From Flavobacterium cyclinae (GTDB taxonomy: Bacteria; Bacteroidota; Bacteroidia; Flavobacteriales; Flavobacteriaceae): 64,000 nucleotides of DNA. The notes beneath the pieces were generated by a model that searched no databases, was not told the origin of the DNA, and saw nothing but the letters and a program-made list of their open reading frames with translations. Location of the stretch: positions 1,860,001 through 1,924,000 of the forward strand of contig NZ_CP089095.1 in assembly GCF_021172145.1 (NCBI RefSeq), in the 5' to 3' direction. Position numbers and translations under genes: made by a program. How positions within the stretch are numbered: position 1 is the stretch's first letter; every line of letters begins with the position of its first letter. Shown piece after piece: positions 1-8,785 of this stretch.

Positions 1-136
1 ACTAAAATTTGGTTACTATTAAAAACGTTAATAAATTACAATTAGTACAAAACATTTAGAAATTCTACATTCTAAAACAAAAAATTCAAGATTAAATCAA
101 AAATTACTACTTTAGTCTTTCCTTAGAAACAAAAAA

Positions 137-1777
137 ATGTACCTAAAAAAACAACTACTATTTTTTCTTTTTTGTACTCTAATTTCTTGTAAAAATCAAG
201 AAGAAAACCCACCATTAGATAGTAGTTTAGAAAAAGCCGAACAACTTTACTCTAATAAAGAATTTAGAAAAGCATATTATCATTACAACCAATCTTTTCT
301 ATACAATCAAAATGAAAATAATACAAAAAGGGCGGTTTACAACTTATTAAGAATGGCACACATTGAAAGTATTGAATGTGATTACATTGGAAGTGAAGCA
401 ACTACCACACAGGCAATTCAATTGTTTAACAAAAGTATTCCTGTTGCCTATCAAACTAATGCATATACTTCTTTAGGGTTAAATTATTTGCATCTTGCAA
501 ATTATGAAGAAGCTCATAAGATGTTTAAAAAATCAATGCAAATTACAGATGATTCCCTTACTGTTTATATTGCAAAAAATAATATTGCCTATTCTTATAT
601 TAAGCAAAAAGAATATAAAAAAGCCATTTACCTTTTATCTGAAGTAGAAAATGAGAAAGTACTACAAGATTCGCCATTAGATTTTGCTCGCGTTTTAGAT
701 AACAAAGGAATTGCATTGTTTCATTTAAATGATTTATCTGCTCTATCTTATCTACAAAAAGCTAAAGCAATTAGAGAAGCCAATAACGACAATTCGCAAA
801 TTGTTTCATCGTATGTTCACTTAGCAGAATATCACCAAAATAAAGATGTTAAAACGGCTAAACTTTGGGCTGAAAAAGCCTATCATGCAGCAACCAAAGC
901 TTTTATTCCCGATGACCGATTAGAAGCTCTAAACCTTTTATTTACAACTACAACAAACAACAACCTAAAAAACGAATATCACCATACTTATATTCATATT
1001 AATGATAGCTTACAAAAGGCAAGACAACAAGCTAAAAACCAATTTGCAAAAATCAAATATGATTCTGAAAAAGCTGAAAATGAGAAAACTGCTTATCAAT
1101 ATAAAATGTATGCTTTTATCGCCTTACTGATATTAAGTATCGCTATTTTCATTTTGCTTTATCGTTTAACCATTCAAAAAAACAAACGTAAAATTTTAGA
1201 AACTCAATATGCCACAGAGACTAAAATTGCCAAACGCTTGCATGACGAATTGGCTAATGATGTACACAATACTATAGCTTTTGCCGAAACCCAAAACTTA
1301 GAAAACGAACAAAACAAAGAAACTTTATTGGAAAATTTAGATACTATTTACCAACGTGCGCGCAACATTTCCAATGAAAACAAACAAATCAATACTGGAG
1401 AAGCTTATGTAGAGCAATTGAAGCACATGATTCATTCCTATAGTTCAGAAAAAATAAATGTGATATTAAATACTGCAGCATTACATGATATTCAATTAAA
1501 AGAAGAAGTCAAAATTGCTTTATATCGCGTATTGCAGGAACTCATGGTTAACATGAAAAAACACAGCGAATCTACTTTAGTTGCAATAGCATTTAAAAAC
1601 CTTCCCACAACAATAGAAATTACCTATTCGGATAATGGAAAAGGCGTAGAAAATCAATTACAAGTAAAAAATGGTTTACAAAATGTGGAAAACCGCATTT
1701 TTTCTATCAACGGAAACCTTACTTTTGAAACAGAACCTAATAAAGGGTTTAAAGTAAAATTTTCAATTCCGAAATAA
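137..1777 (+). CDS. TPR-containing sensor histidine kinase (lipoprotein-like N-terminus)
   Basis: The 546-aa protein starts with a signal-like segment ending in a lipobox-like LISC (Cys18). A helical region of TPR-type repeats follows (about residues 25-290), then one membrane segment (about 325-346). The cytoplasmic half has a short dimerisation helix with RLHDELANDVHN (His369 as the likely phospho-acceptor) and an HATPase domain with an N-box near ELMVNMKKH and a G-box DNGKGV near 499. This is the HisKA_3/NarL-type layout common in Bacteroidota, where the TPR region is presumed to sense an unknown periplasmic signal. The response regulator begins 2 bp after the stop, so the two are co-transcribed partners. 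The signal and targets cannot be read from the sequence. A lipid anchor together with an internal membrane helix is odd, so the N-terminus may instead be a cleaved or uncleaved signal. Confidence 0.88.
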   Translation: MYLKKQLLFFLFCTLISCKNQEENPPLDSSLEKAEQLYSNKEFRKAYYHYNQSFLYNQNENNTKRAVYNLLRMAHIESIECDYIGSEATTTQAIQLFNKSIPVAYQTNAYTSLGLNYLHLANYEEAHKMFKKSMQITDDSLTVYIAKNNIAYSYIKQKEYKKAIYLLSEVENEKVLQDSPLDFARVLDNKGIALFHLNDLSALSYLQKAKAIREANNDNSQIVSSYVHLAEYHQNKDVKTAKLWAEKAYHAATKAFIPDDRLEALNLLFTTTTNNNLKNEYHHTYIHINDSLQKARQQAKNQFAKIKYDSEKAENEKTAYQYKMYAFIALLILSIAIFILLYRLTIQKNKRKILETQYATETKIAKRLHDELANDVHNTIAFAETQNLENEQNKETLLENLDTIYQRARNISNENKQINTGEAYVEQLKHMIHSYSSEKINVILNTAALHDIQLKEEVKIALYRVLQELMVNMKKHSESTLVAIAFKNLPTTIEITYSDNGKGVENQLQVKNGLQNVENRIFSINGNLTFETEPNKGFKVKFSIPK

Positions 1778-1779
1778 AT

Positions 1780-2445
1780 ATGTTTACAAAAGTATTAATA
1801 GCCGAAGATTTTGACAGCATTAACATAGCGTTAATTCAAACCCTAGAAAGTATGGGCGTTACGAAAATTGAACACGCTAAATATTGTGATGATGCCTTAT
1901 TGAAAGCAAAAAAAGCACTACAAGACAAAGCTCCATTTGATTTATTGATAAGCGATTTATCATTTGAAACAGATTACAGAACTGTAGCTTTGAAAAATGG
2001 AGAAGCCTTAATTGCTGCAGTGAGACAAATTCAACCCTCGCTACCTGTTTTAGTTTATACTGTAGAAGATAAATCTTTTGTAATCAAATCATTAGTAGAA
2101 GACTTAAAGGTAAATGCTTTTGTTCATAAAGGTCGTAACAGCATCAGCCAACTTAAAACTGCCATGGAAACTATACTTTTTGGAGGCACTTTTATATCAC
2201 AAAACTTGGCTCATGCTTTAAAAGAAAACACATTTAATGAAATTGAAGATTATGATATTCAGATTTTAAAGCATTTATCAGATGGTGTTACCATAGAAGA
2301 AATGGAACATTTATTTAAGAATAAAGACATTAAACCCAATAGTAAAAGTTATATTGAGAAACGTATCAGTAAACTTAAAGACATCTTTAAAGCCAAAACA
2401 ACCATACATTTAGTTTCACTATCAAAGGACTTGGGCATTATTTAA
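1780..2445 (+). CDS. Response regulator, REC plus LuxR-like HTH
   Basis: The 221-aa protein has an N-terminal receiver domain (about 1-125) with acidic residues in LIAEDFD, a probable phospho-acceptor Asp59 in LLISDLS, and the conserved Lys near VHKG. The C-terminal 65 residues (from DYDIQILKHL) are predicted to form a NarL/LuxR-like helix-turn-helix, with IEEMEHLF and YIEKRISKLKDIF as likely scaffold and recognition helices. The HTH is diverged from textbook LuxR sequences, so DNA binding is inferred. It follows the histidine kinase by 2 bp and is its obvious partner. The gene ends 5 bp from the convergent ytxJ. Confidence 0.88.
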   Translation: MFTKVLIAEDFDSINIALIQTLESMGVTKIEHAKYCDDALLKAKKALQDKAPFDLLISDLSFETDYRTVALKNGEALIAAVRQIQPSLPVLVYTVEDKSFVIKSLVEDLKVNAFVHKGRNSISQLKTAMETILFGGTFISQNLAHALKENTFNEIEDYDIQILKHLSDGVTIEEMEHLFKNKDIKPNSKSYIEKRISKLKDIFKAKTTIHLVSLSKDLGII

Positions 2446-2450
2446 AAAAA

Positions 2451-2786
2451 CTACAAATACTTCGCAATTTCTTCCGCCTGTATACTATGATGGGAAACAC
2501 GATATACCACTACCCCATCTTTCAACACAATGATCTGTGGCGATTGGTGAATCACATTTAATTCATCGGCAATAAAATTAGAGACACTTCTATAGGATAG
2601 CAAATCCAAATAATTAAAATCGGCTTTAGCAATTAACACATCATTTCCACTAACCAAGCGTTCCTTCGCATAAGCACTAATACCACAAGTCACACTGTCT
2701 TTAAAGATGATTTGCGGTTTTTCATTTGATTTTTCAACAATTTCTCTTACCTGTTGTTCAGTAGTAATGGGATTCCAGTTTTTCAT
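2451..2786 (-). CDS. ytxJ: Monothiol bacilliredoxin-like protein YtxJ
   Basis: This 111-aa cytoplasmic thioredoxin-fold protein has a single reactive cysteine, Cys34, in SVTCGIS, where Bacillus YtxJ has TCPIS. YtxJ proteins belong to the bacillithiol system and are thought to remove bacillithiol from mixed disulfides on proteins. Its presence suggests that the organism makes bacillithiol, as other Flavobacteriaceae do, but no bsh gene lies in this window. The length fits the family. It is convergent with the response regulator and stands alone as a transcription unit. Confidence 0.85.
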   Translation of the reverse strand: MKNWNPITTEQQVREIVEKSNEKPQIIFKDSVTCGISAYAKERLVSGNDVLIAKADFNYLDLLSYRSVSNFIADELNVIHQSPQIIVLKDGVVVYRVSHHSIQAEEIAKYL

Positions 2787-2976
2787 ATTTTATATTTTTT
2801 TTTTTAACACATAGACACATAAGTCTATATTTTATGTTGATTTTAGGCGTTTCACTTTTCATAGTACACACAAACTATCCGTATAGTTTGTCATGCTGTC
2901 AAGCATCTCTTTTATGAACTTAATTATCCGAAACAATACACTTCTTTTTTCTTATATGTTATATGTTTAAATTAAC

Positions 2977-3016
2977 CTTTGTGTGACTTTGTGAATACAT
3001 TGTGCAACTTAGTGCT
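2977..3016. repeat. Imperfect ~10-bp tandem repeat (TTGTG units)
   Basis: Four imperfect units (CTTTGTGTGA, CTTTGTGAATA, CATTGTGCAA, CTTAGTGCTA) follow one another in the intergenic space between ytxJ and selO. The short plus-strand reading frame crossing this area is an artefact of the repeat and of selO. It resembles degenerate decamer strings common between flavobacterial genes. The rest of 2787-3023 is AT-rich and I see no other feature in it. Confidence 0.5.
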
Positions 3017-3023
3017 ACTAAAA

Positions 3024-4583
3024 CTAAGAACTACAAGACAACATCGAACACCCTACTTTATTTCGCGCCCAATCAGGTCGCTTTGCAAACCATTTTTCAT
3101 TTTCTGGCTGCTCATCGTAAGGTTTTTTCAGTAACTCATGAAGTTCGTTTATCAAAGAATAATCTTCCTTCTCTGCGGCTTCAATAGCCAATTGAGCCAT
3201 GTAATTGCGTAATACATATTTCGGATTTACTTGATTCATTTTAGCTTTTCTATCAGCATCCGAAAGCGATTCATCATTTAACTTTTGCAAATAACGTTCC
3301 ATCAAATTCATCCAATTCGTTTTCAATGTAGCTACCAAAGCTTCAGGCTTATAAAACGCATATTCTATTTTCGATATCGCTATTTCTGGTGTATCTGATT
3401 TTAATATATTAGCTAAGTTGCGATAGAAAATCGTCATATCCGTTTCAGAAGCGGTTAACAACGTAGTCAACTCATCTTGGAAATCGGTATCATATTCTGA
3501 TGTTAAACCCAATTTCTCTTGCATCATAACAGGAAACTTCGCATCAAAACGATGACTATAACTATTCAAAATAGCCTCCATTGCTGGAACATCTTCAATC
3601 AAAGGATACAATGCATTTCCTAACTGAATCAAATTCCACAACGCAATATCAGGTTGGTTTCTAAAACGGTATCTTCTACCTTCTGCATCGGTAGTATTTG
3701 GAGTCCAATCGGGATTATAATCTTCTAACCATCCATACGGACCGTAATCAATCGTAAGTCCTAAAATCGACATATTATCGGTATTCATTACCCCGTGAAC
3801 AAAACCCACGCGTTGCCATTCCAAAATCATATCCACCGTTCGATTCACCACCTCTTGATAAAAAGCCAAATACTTCTCTTTACCAATTAAGGTAATTTCG
3901 GGATAAAAATAGTGAATGGTATAATCTGCTAAAGCTTGTAAATTCAGAATATCTTTTCGAGCTGCTAACAATTCGAAATTCCCAAAACGAATAAAAGAAG
4001 GCGCTACTCTGCATACTACCGCTCCATCTTCATAAGCAGGATTTCCGTTGTATAAAATATCGCGCAACACCTTATCGCCTGTACTTACCAAAGACAACGA
4101 ACGCGTTGTAGGAACACCCAAATGAAACATCGCCTCACTACACAAATGCTCCCGAATAGAAGAACGCAACACTGCCAAACCATCAGCATTTCGAGAATAT
4201 GGCGTTTCCCCTGCTCCTTTTAACTGTAATGCCCAACGTTGATTATTATTTACTACTTCAAACAAATTAATCGCTCTTCCGTCACCTAATTGACCTGCCC
4301 AATTCCCAAATTGGTGACCGGCATACGCCATAGCATAAGGTTGGGTTTCAGGATATACTTTACTTCCTGAAATTAATTCCAAAAAATCATTTGAAGCCAC
4401 ATCTTCTTTTGATAATCCTATCAAATCTGCTACCTCAGCCGAAAAATGAAGTAATTTAGGACTACTTGGAACTCGTGGCGTTACATAAGAAAAACAAGCT
4501 CCAAAAACTTGTCTTCTGTTGTTAGAAGTTTCAGCATCAGCTGGAAGTTGCTTGTTAAATGTATCGTTTAGATGTAATTTCAT
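3024..4583 (-). CDS. selO: Protein adenylyltransferase SelO (YdiU)
   Basis: The 519-aa protein is full length for the SelO/YdiU pseudokinase family, which transfers AMP from ATP to Ser, Thr or Tyr of target proteins and is linked to oxidative stress. Visible family motifs include QLKGAGETPYSR (nucleotide-binding region), REHLCSEAMFHLGVPTTRSL, and the metal/active-site stretch GVMNTDNMSILGLTIDYGP. The C-terminus is CSMLSCSS. The Cys third from the end occupies the position held by selenocysteine in vertebrate SelO. It lies 1 bp downstream of yaaA on the same strand, so the two are almost certainly co-transcribed as a stress pair. Confidence 0.95.
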   Translation of the reverse strand: MKLHLNDTFNKQLPADAETSNNRRQVFGACFSYVTPRVPSSPKLLHFSAEVADLIGLSKEDVASNDFLELISGSKVYPETQPYAMAYAGHQFGNWAGQLGDGRAINLFEVVNNNQRWALQLKGAGETPYSRNADGLAVLRSSIREHLCSEAMFHLGVPTTRSLSLVSTGDKVLRDILYNGNPAYEDGAVVCRVAPSFIRFGNFELLAARKDILNLQALADYTIHYFYPEITLIGKEKYLAFYQEVVNRTVDMILEWQRVGFVHGVMNTDNMSILGLTIDYGPYGWLEDYNPDWTPNTTDAEGRRYRFRNQPDIALWNLIQLGNALYPLIEDVPAMEAILNSYSHRFDAKFPVMMQEKLGLTSEYDTDFQDELTTLLTASETDMTIFYRNLANILKSDTPEIAISKIEYAFYKPEALVATLKTNWMNLMERYLQKLNDESLSDADRKAKMNQVNPKYVLRNYMAQLAIEAAEKEDYSLINELHELLKKPYDEQPENEKWFAKRPDWARNKVGCSMLSCSS

Positions 4584-4584
4584 G

Positions 4585-5343
4585 TTATCGGGTAAAGACT
4601 AAGGTGTTCCCTTTTGACAAATTAGCATCAAAAGCATACCCTTCGTAATTGAATTTTTTTAAATCATCAATCGTTTCAGTATTGGTATCAATAATGTATC
4701 GTACCATTAAGCCTCTTGCTTTTTTAGCAAAGAAACTAATCATCTTTAGTTTTCCATCTTTATAATCCTTAAATTCTGGAGTAATAACTGGTACTTTTAA
4801 AGCTTTAGCATCAACTGCAGAAAAATACTCATTACTTGCTAGATTTAAAAATAATTCATTCGGCTGCAATTCGTCATTTAGTGCTTTCGTTAGTTTCTTT
4901 TTCCAAAACTCGTACAAATTTTTTTTCGTACCAATTGGTAAAGAAGTTCCCATTTCTAAGCGATACGGTTGCATCAAATCTAGTGGTTTTAATATACCAT
5001 ACAAACCTGACAGAATGCGTAATTTATCTTGTAAAATCTGCATTTTATCTTCTGAAATCGTATAAGAATCTAATCCAGTGTATACATCACCATCAAAAGC
5101 ATATACAGCCGGACGTGCATTTTCAGGCGTAAAAGGTAATGACCAATTTTGATTGCGTTCCCAATTCAAATCAGCCAACTTTTCTGAAATATCCATCAAC
5201 TCCATTAACTGTTTTGGTTTTTTCTTTTTTAATGTTTTTTGAATGGTTTCCGCTTCTTTTAAAAATGAACTTTCAGTAAAATTTTGGGAAGGAAGTGGCG
5301 ATTCAAAATTTAAAGATTTGGCTGGTGAGATAACAATTTTCAT
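4585..5343 (-). CDS. yaaA: Peroxide stress protein YaaA
   Basis: The 252-aa protein matches the YaaA/DUF328 family across its length, with the N-terminal signature MKIVISPAKSLNFESP and the later SNEYFSAVDAK and EFKDYKDGKLKMISFFAKKAR motifs. In E. coli YaaA lowers intracellular free iron during peroxide stress and binds DNA. It is cytoplasmic with no signal peptide. It is the first gene of a two-gene operon with selO (1-bp gap). Confidence 0.93.
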   Translation of the reverse strand: MKIVISPAKSLNFESPLPSQNFTESSFLKEAETIQKTLKKKKPKQLMELMDISEKLADLNWERNQNWSLPFTPENARPAVYAFDGDVYTGLDSYTISEDKMQILQDKLRILSGLYGILKPLDLMQPYRLEMGTSLPIGTKKNLYEFWKKKLTKALNDELQPNELFLNLASNEYFSAVDAKALKVPVITPEFKDYKDGKLKMISFFAKKARGLMVRYIIDTNTETIDDLKKFNYEGYAFDANLSKGNTLVFTR

Positions 5344-5449
5344 AACAATAATAGGGTATTTAACTTACACTTTCAAAAATACGAAAATATGAGCAAATGA
5401 AATTTAACAAACCATAAATAATACTTATGATACCATTACAAATAAAAAC

Positions 5450-5469
5450 TCCCGAAATAATTCGGGAGA
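5450..5469 (-). terminator. Rho-independent terminator of the HMA gene
   Basis: An inverted repeat, CTCCCGAA and TTCGGGAG with a 3-4 nt loop, is followed on the minus strand by TTTTTATT. It lies 6 bp past the stop codon of the HMA protein gene. Confidence 0.8.
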
Positions 5470-5474
5470 GCATA

Positions 5475-5741
5475 CTAAGACATTTTTCCAATAGCGCAAC
5501 TCACATACGATTTTGCTTTTGAACCTAGTGTATTGGCTTCACCATCTTCGGGATAACCTAATGATTTCAATTTATTTTTTACTTCTTCTACTTGTTCTTC
5601 TTTGTCATAAGAAAAAGTAATGGTGCTTTCTTCGACATTAACAAGTACATTTTGTATAGCTTCAATTGAAGAAATTCCTTTAGAAATAGTATTGGCACAG
5701 CCACCACACTTTAAATTTTGTATATGAATTGTAGTTTCCAT
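5475..5741 (-). CDS. Heavy-metal-associated (HMA) domain protein
   Basis: This 88-aa protein has one ferredoxin-like HMA fold with the metal-binding loop LKCGGCANT (CxxC at Cys12 and Cys15), typical of copper chaperones and of P-type ATPase N-domains. The last 20 residues extend past the fold and contain one more Cys. It has no signal peptide, so it should act in the cytoplasm. No copper ATPase lies beside it. Downstream are the YeeE/YedE genes on the same strand, separated by 77 bp, so co-transcription is uncertain. It has its own terminator. Confidence 0.85.
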   Translation of the reverse strand: METTIHIQNLKCGGCANTISKGISSIEAIQNVLVNVEESTITFSYDKEEQVEEVKNKLKSLGYPEDGEANTLGSKAKSYVSCAIGKMS

Positions 5742-5818
5742 CGATATTAAATTTATATTAACAAATTTACTAATTTCAAATGGAAATGATAGGTAACAAA
5801 AGTTACTTTAACTTAATT

Positions 5819-6232
5819 TTAATGTGGTAATTTATCTTTTACTAAACCGTAAATATAAGTACCTAACAAAGCTCCAATTAAAACTACAGCAATTGCATAG
5901 GTTCCAGTTCCAAGTAAAATAAATATTGGACCTGGACAACAACCTACTATTGCCCATCCTAAACCAAACAAAGTTCCTCCAATAATGTAACGCCAAAATC
6001 CACGTTCTTTTTCAATGATTGTAATGGGAAAACCATTGTAGTCTTTGATTTTTAATTTTTTGAACAATTGAAGTCCAATAATCCCTGTAACCAAAGCTAC
6101 TCCAATGATTCCAAACATATGAAAAGATTGAAATTGAAACATTTCGTAAATACGATACCACGATACCGCTTCCGCCTTTGTTAAAACAATCCCAAAGAAA
6201 ATACCGGTTAAAAAAAATCGAGCTAATTTCAT
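5819..6232 (-). CDS. YeeE/YedE family sulfur transporter half (DUF6691-like)
   Basis: The 137-aa membrane protein has about four hydrophobic helices and the motif GWAIVGCCPGP (two adjacent Cys). YeeE/YedE proteins take up sulfur compounds such as thiosulfate through conserved membrane cysteines. In many Bacteroidota the transporter is split into two small proteins encoded together, and this is the DUF6691-like half. It starts 2 bp after the stop of the partner half, so the two are one operon and probably one complex. Confidence 0.85.
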   Translation of the reverse strand: MKLARFFLTGIFFGIVLTKAEAVSWYRIYEMFQFQSFHMFGIIGVALVTGIIGLQLFKKLKIKDYNGFPITIIEKERGFWRYIIGGTLFGLGWAIVGCCPGPIFILLGTGTYAIAVVLIGALLGTYIYGLVKDKLPH

Positions 6233-6234
6233 GA

Positions 6235-6801
6235 TTATATTGTTTTAAAAATTAGAGGTAAAATAAAATGAGCCATTGTTAATCCGCCAATAAAAAATCC
6301 GATTACGGCTACTAAAGAAGGTAATTGAAAATTACTCAAACCTGAAATGGCATGTCCAGAAGTGCAACCACCAGCATAACGAGTTCCAAAACCAATTAAT
6401 AACCCTCCTATCAATAAAATAGCAAAACCTTTAGGCGATTGCAACGTTTCTACACTAAAAATTGTGTCAGGCATTAATTTTCCATTTGGAGCATCAATAC
6501 CTAAGATTTGTAATTGTGAAACTGTATCGGGATTAAGATTAACGCCACTTCCGTTAGAAAGAAAATAAAAAGCGATAAATCCTCCAAAAAAAGCGCCTAA
6601 AACAACGGCTAAACTCCATTTTTGCTCTCGCCAATCCAACTTAAAAAAATCACTAAACTTCCCTGCTCCTGCCATTGTACATAAGGTACGAAGATTGGAT
6701 GACATCCCAAAAGATTTCCCAAAATAAGTCAGTAGTAGCATTGTTATTCCAATTAAAAAACCAGAAATAGCCCAATGCCAAGTTCCATAAATATATTCCA
6801 T
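6235..6801 (-). CDS. YeeE/YedE family sulfur transporter half
   Basis: The 188-aa product read from the ATG at 6801 (MEYIYGTWHW) has about five membrane segments and the family signature YAGGCTSGHAISGLSNF, whose Cys is the expected sulfur-relay residue. A longer frame runs back to 6885, but its extra 28 residues are poorly conserved in character and overlap the divergent promoter region, so the internal ATG is preferred. It is the upstream gene of the split pair. The substrate is probably thiosulfate or a related sulfur species, by family analogy only. Confidence 0.85.
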   Translation of the reverse strand: MEYIYGTWHWAISGFLIGITMLLLTYFGKSFGMSSNLRTLCTMAGAGKFSDFFKLDWREQKWSLAVVLGAFFGGFIAFYFLSNGSGVNLNPDTVSQLQILGIDAPNGKLMPDTIFSVETLQSPKGFAILLIGGLLIGFGTRYAGGCTSGHAISGLSNFQLPSLVAVIGFFIGGLTMAHFILPLIFKTI

Positions 6802-6897
6802 TTTATTGCAATTTTGTGCAAAAATAGAAATTATAGATGGGTTATGGTAACTTATATGACTATTTTGGCTAATTTTGAACAGCAAATTTGTAAAACA

Positions 6898-7392
6898 ATG
6901 AAAAAATTTAAAATTGAATTTAAGTGGTCTATCATTATATCCTTTATATATTTAGCTTGGATGACATTAGAAAAACAATTAGGATTTCATGATGATAAAT
7001 TAAAATGGCAAATTCTATTTAATCTTCTTATTGTATTTCCCAATTTTGTTCTGTACTATTTAGCATTAATTGATAAAAAGAAAAACTATTACAATGGAAT
7101 TATGAATTGGAGACAAGGATTTATTTCTGGAGTCGTAATTTCATTTATCATTGTTCTTTTATCACCTATCATTCAATTCATAACTCACGAATTTATTACA
7201 CCATTATTCTTTGAAAAAATGATTTCCTTATCAGTAGAAAGTAAAAGAATGACTTTAGAACAAGCTCAAAATTATTTTAATTTAACAGCCTACATTTGGC
7301 AAAGTATTTCTGGTGGATTATCATTTGGAGTAGTAATTGGCGCGATTATTGCTTACTTTTTAAAACCAAAAGAACTAAAAAACACCTTGTAA
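6898..7392 (+). CDS. DUF4199 domain membrane protein
   Basis: The 164-aa product read from the ATG at 6898 (MKKFKIEFKW) has four predicted membrane helices: near 8-25, 38-55, 75-97 and 137-158. It matches the DUF4199 pattern of small Bacteroidota membrane proteins with a final short basic tail. An upstream frame start at 6775 would overlap the divergent YeeE/YedE start and is less likely. Function is unknown. A lipoprotein gene follows after 1 bp, so they form an operon. Confidence 0.8.
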   Translation: MKKFKIEFKWSIIISFIYLAWMTLEKQLGFHDDKLKWQILFNLLIVFPNFVLYYLALIDKKKNYYNGIMNWRQGFISGVVISFIIVLLSPIIQFITHEFITPLFFEKMISLSVESKRMTLEQAQNYFNLTAYIWQSISGGLSFGVVIGAIIAYFLKPKELKNTL

Positions 7393-7393
7393 A

Positions 7394-7843
7394 ATGAAAC
7401 ATTTATTTTCTATTGCTATAGTTATACTTTTAACAAGTTGTGTGAGTACTAAATCAACTTTAAAAAACGTAGATCCTACGGCAATTCGCCCTTTGGTTAA
7501 AGATAAAGCTTATGTCATAACTGAATATGCCACAGATGGCAAATATGGATATGATCCAGATTATCCTATTAACATTGGTAATATTAGAGAAAATCAAGAA
7601 GATATCAATATTGCCTATTATTTTAATGGTTTAGAAGGTCCAAAAGGAGAAAAAATCTCATTTAAAAAAGTAGATACGTGTTGCCCTTTTCCTTCAAAAA
7701 ACACTACAATGGGAGCTGGTACATTAGGAATTTACGAGGTTACTTTTGAGGGAAATGATAAAAAGACAATGCTTTACTTCAATATTTACGAAAAAGGTAA
7801 AATTTTATGTCCAAAGGGTTTTACCATAAAAAAACTACTGTAA
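7394..7843 (+). CDS. Small lipoprotein, unknown function
   Basis: This 149-aa protein has a lipoprotein signal peptide (MKHLFSIAIVILLTSC, lipobox LTSC, Cys16). The mature part contains a KVDTCCPFPSKN segment with adjacent cysteines and ends in ILCPKGFTIKKLL. It recalls hypothetical flavobacterial lipoproteins, but I cannot assign a fold. It is co-transcribed with the DUF4199 gene just upstream, so the pair may act together at the envelope. Confidence 0.75.
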   Translation: MKHLFSIAIVILLTSCVSTKSTLKNVDPTAIRPLVKDKAYVITEYATDGKYGYDPDYPINIGNIRENQEDINIAYYFNGLEGPKGEKISFKKVDTCCPFPSKNTTMGAGTLGIYEVTFEGNDKKTMLYFNIYEKGKILCPKGFTIKKLL

Positions 7844-7882
7844 TCAATAATTAAAACTTTTTTACTTATAAGTAACATATGT

Positions 7883-7918
7883 AACCTTTTCAACTGCTGT
7901 AGAAAAGGTTTTTATTTT
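7883..7918 (+). terminator. Terminator after the DUF4199-lipoprotein operon
   Basis: The stem AACCTTTTC / GAAAAGGTT with a 10-nt loop is followed by TTTATTTTT. It closes the upstream operon immediately before the kdsA promoter. Confidence 0.65.
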
Positions 7919-7926
7919 TATCTTTG
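7919..7926 (+). promoter_or_regulatory. kdsA promoter, -7 element TATCTTTG
   Basis: TATCTTTG matches the Bacteroidota -7 consensus TAnnTTTG, 21 bp upstream of the kdsA ATG at 7948. I see no clear -33 TTG, because the region is occupied by the preceding terminator stem. Confidence 0.6.
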
Positions 7927-7947
7927 CAACTTCAAAATCAACACAAA

Positions 7948-8766
7948 ATGAATTTAAAAAACATTCCACAAATAAAACATACCGATAGCGGCAACTTTTT
8001 TCTATTAGCTGGACCTTGTGCCATTGAAGGAGAAGAAATGGCTATGCGAATTGCTGAAAAAATTGTAACGGTTACTGATAAATTAGAAATTCCTTATGTC
8101 TTTAAAGGTTCTTTTAAAAAAGCAAACCGTTCAAGAGTAGATAGTTTTACTGGAATTGGAGATGAAAAAGCTTTAAAAATTTTACAAAAAGTATCAAAAG
8201 AGTTTGGCGTACCTACGGTTACTGATATTCACACTAACGAAGATGCGGAAATGGCGGCTGCTTATGTGGATGTTTTGCAAATTCCTGCCTTCTTAGTTCG
8301 TCAAACTGATTTAGTAGTAGCAGCTGCTAATACAGGAAAAACGGTAAACTTAAAGAAAGGACAATTCATGAGTCCAGAAAGTATGAAACATGCCGTTCAA
8401 AAAGTTTTAGATAGCAATAACCAAAATGTTATGGTTACCGATAGAGGTACCATGTTTGGTTATCAAGACATGATAGTAGATTTTAGAGGAATTCCAACCA
8501 TGCAACAATATGCTTCTACGGTTTTGGACGTTACACATTCGTTACAACAACCTAACCAAATGACAGGTGTTACTGGTGGTCGTCCGGATATGATTGAAAC
8601 TATCGCTAAAGCCGGAATTGCTGTTGGGGTTGATGGTATTTTTATTGAAACTCATTTTGATCCTGCAAATGCCAAAAGTGATGGTGCCAACATGTTACAT
8701 TTAGACTATTTTGAAAGTTTAATGACAAAGCTTGTTGCTATCAGAAAAACTGTTAATCAATTCTAA
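7948..8766 (+). CDS. kdsA: 3-deoxy-8-phosphooctulonate synthase (KDO-8-P synthase)
   Basis: The 272-aa enzyme condenses phosphoenolpyruvate with arabinose 5-phosphate to make KDO-8-phosphate for lipopolysaccharide core. Motifs include LLAGPCAIEGEE near the N-terminus, FKGSFKKANRS, the phosphate-binding TDRGTMFGY, and FIETHFDP. The Cys in AGPCAIE indicates the metal-dependent class of KdsA rather than the metal-free E. coli type, which has Asn there. The ATG at 7948 is chosen over a TTG at 7924, which overlaps the -7 promoter box. An outer-membrane-like gene follows after 19 bp. Confidence 0.95.
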   Translation: MNLKNIPQIKHTDSGNFFLLAGPCAIEGEEMAMRIAEKIVTVTDKLEIPYVFKGSFKKANRSRVDSFTGIGDEKALKILQKVSKEFGVPTVTDIHTNEDAEMAAAYVDVLQIPAFLVRQTDLVVAAANTGKTVNLKKGQFMSPESMKHAVQKVLDSNNQNVMVTDRGTMFGYQDMIVDFRGIPTMQQYASTVLDVTHSLQQPNQMTGVTGGRPDMIETIAKAGIAVGVDGIFIETHFDPANAKSDGANMLHLDYFESLMTKLVAIRKTVNQF

Positions 8767-8785
8767 TTACATATTTTTTATTTTA

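Noticed and set aside
3002-3187. A short plus-strand frame at the end of selO
   Set aside because: It starts in the intergenic repeat string and runs antisense to the selO C-terminus.
7924-7950. TTG start for kdsA at 7924
   Set aside because: It overlaps the -7 promoter box TATCTTTG; the ATG at 7948 gives the normal family N-terminus.
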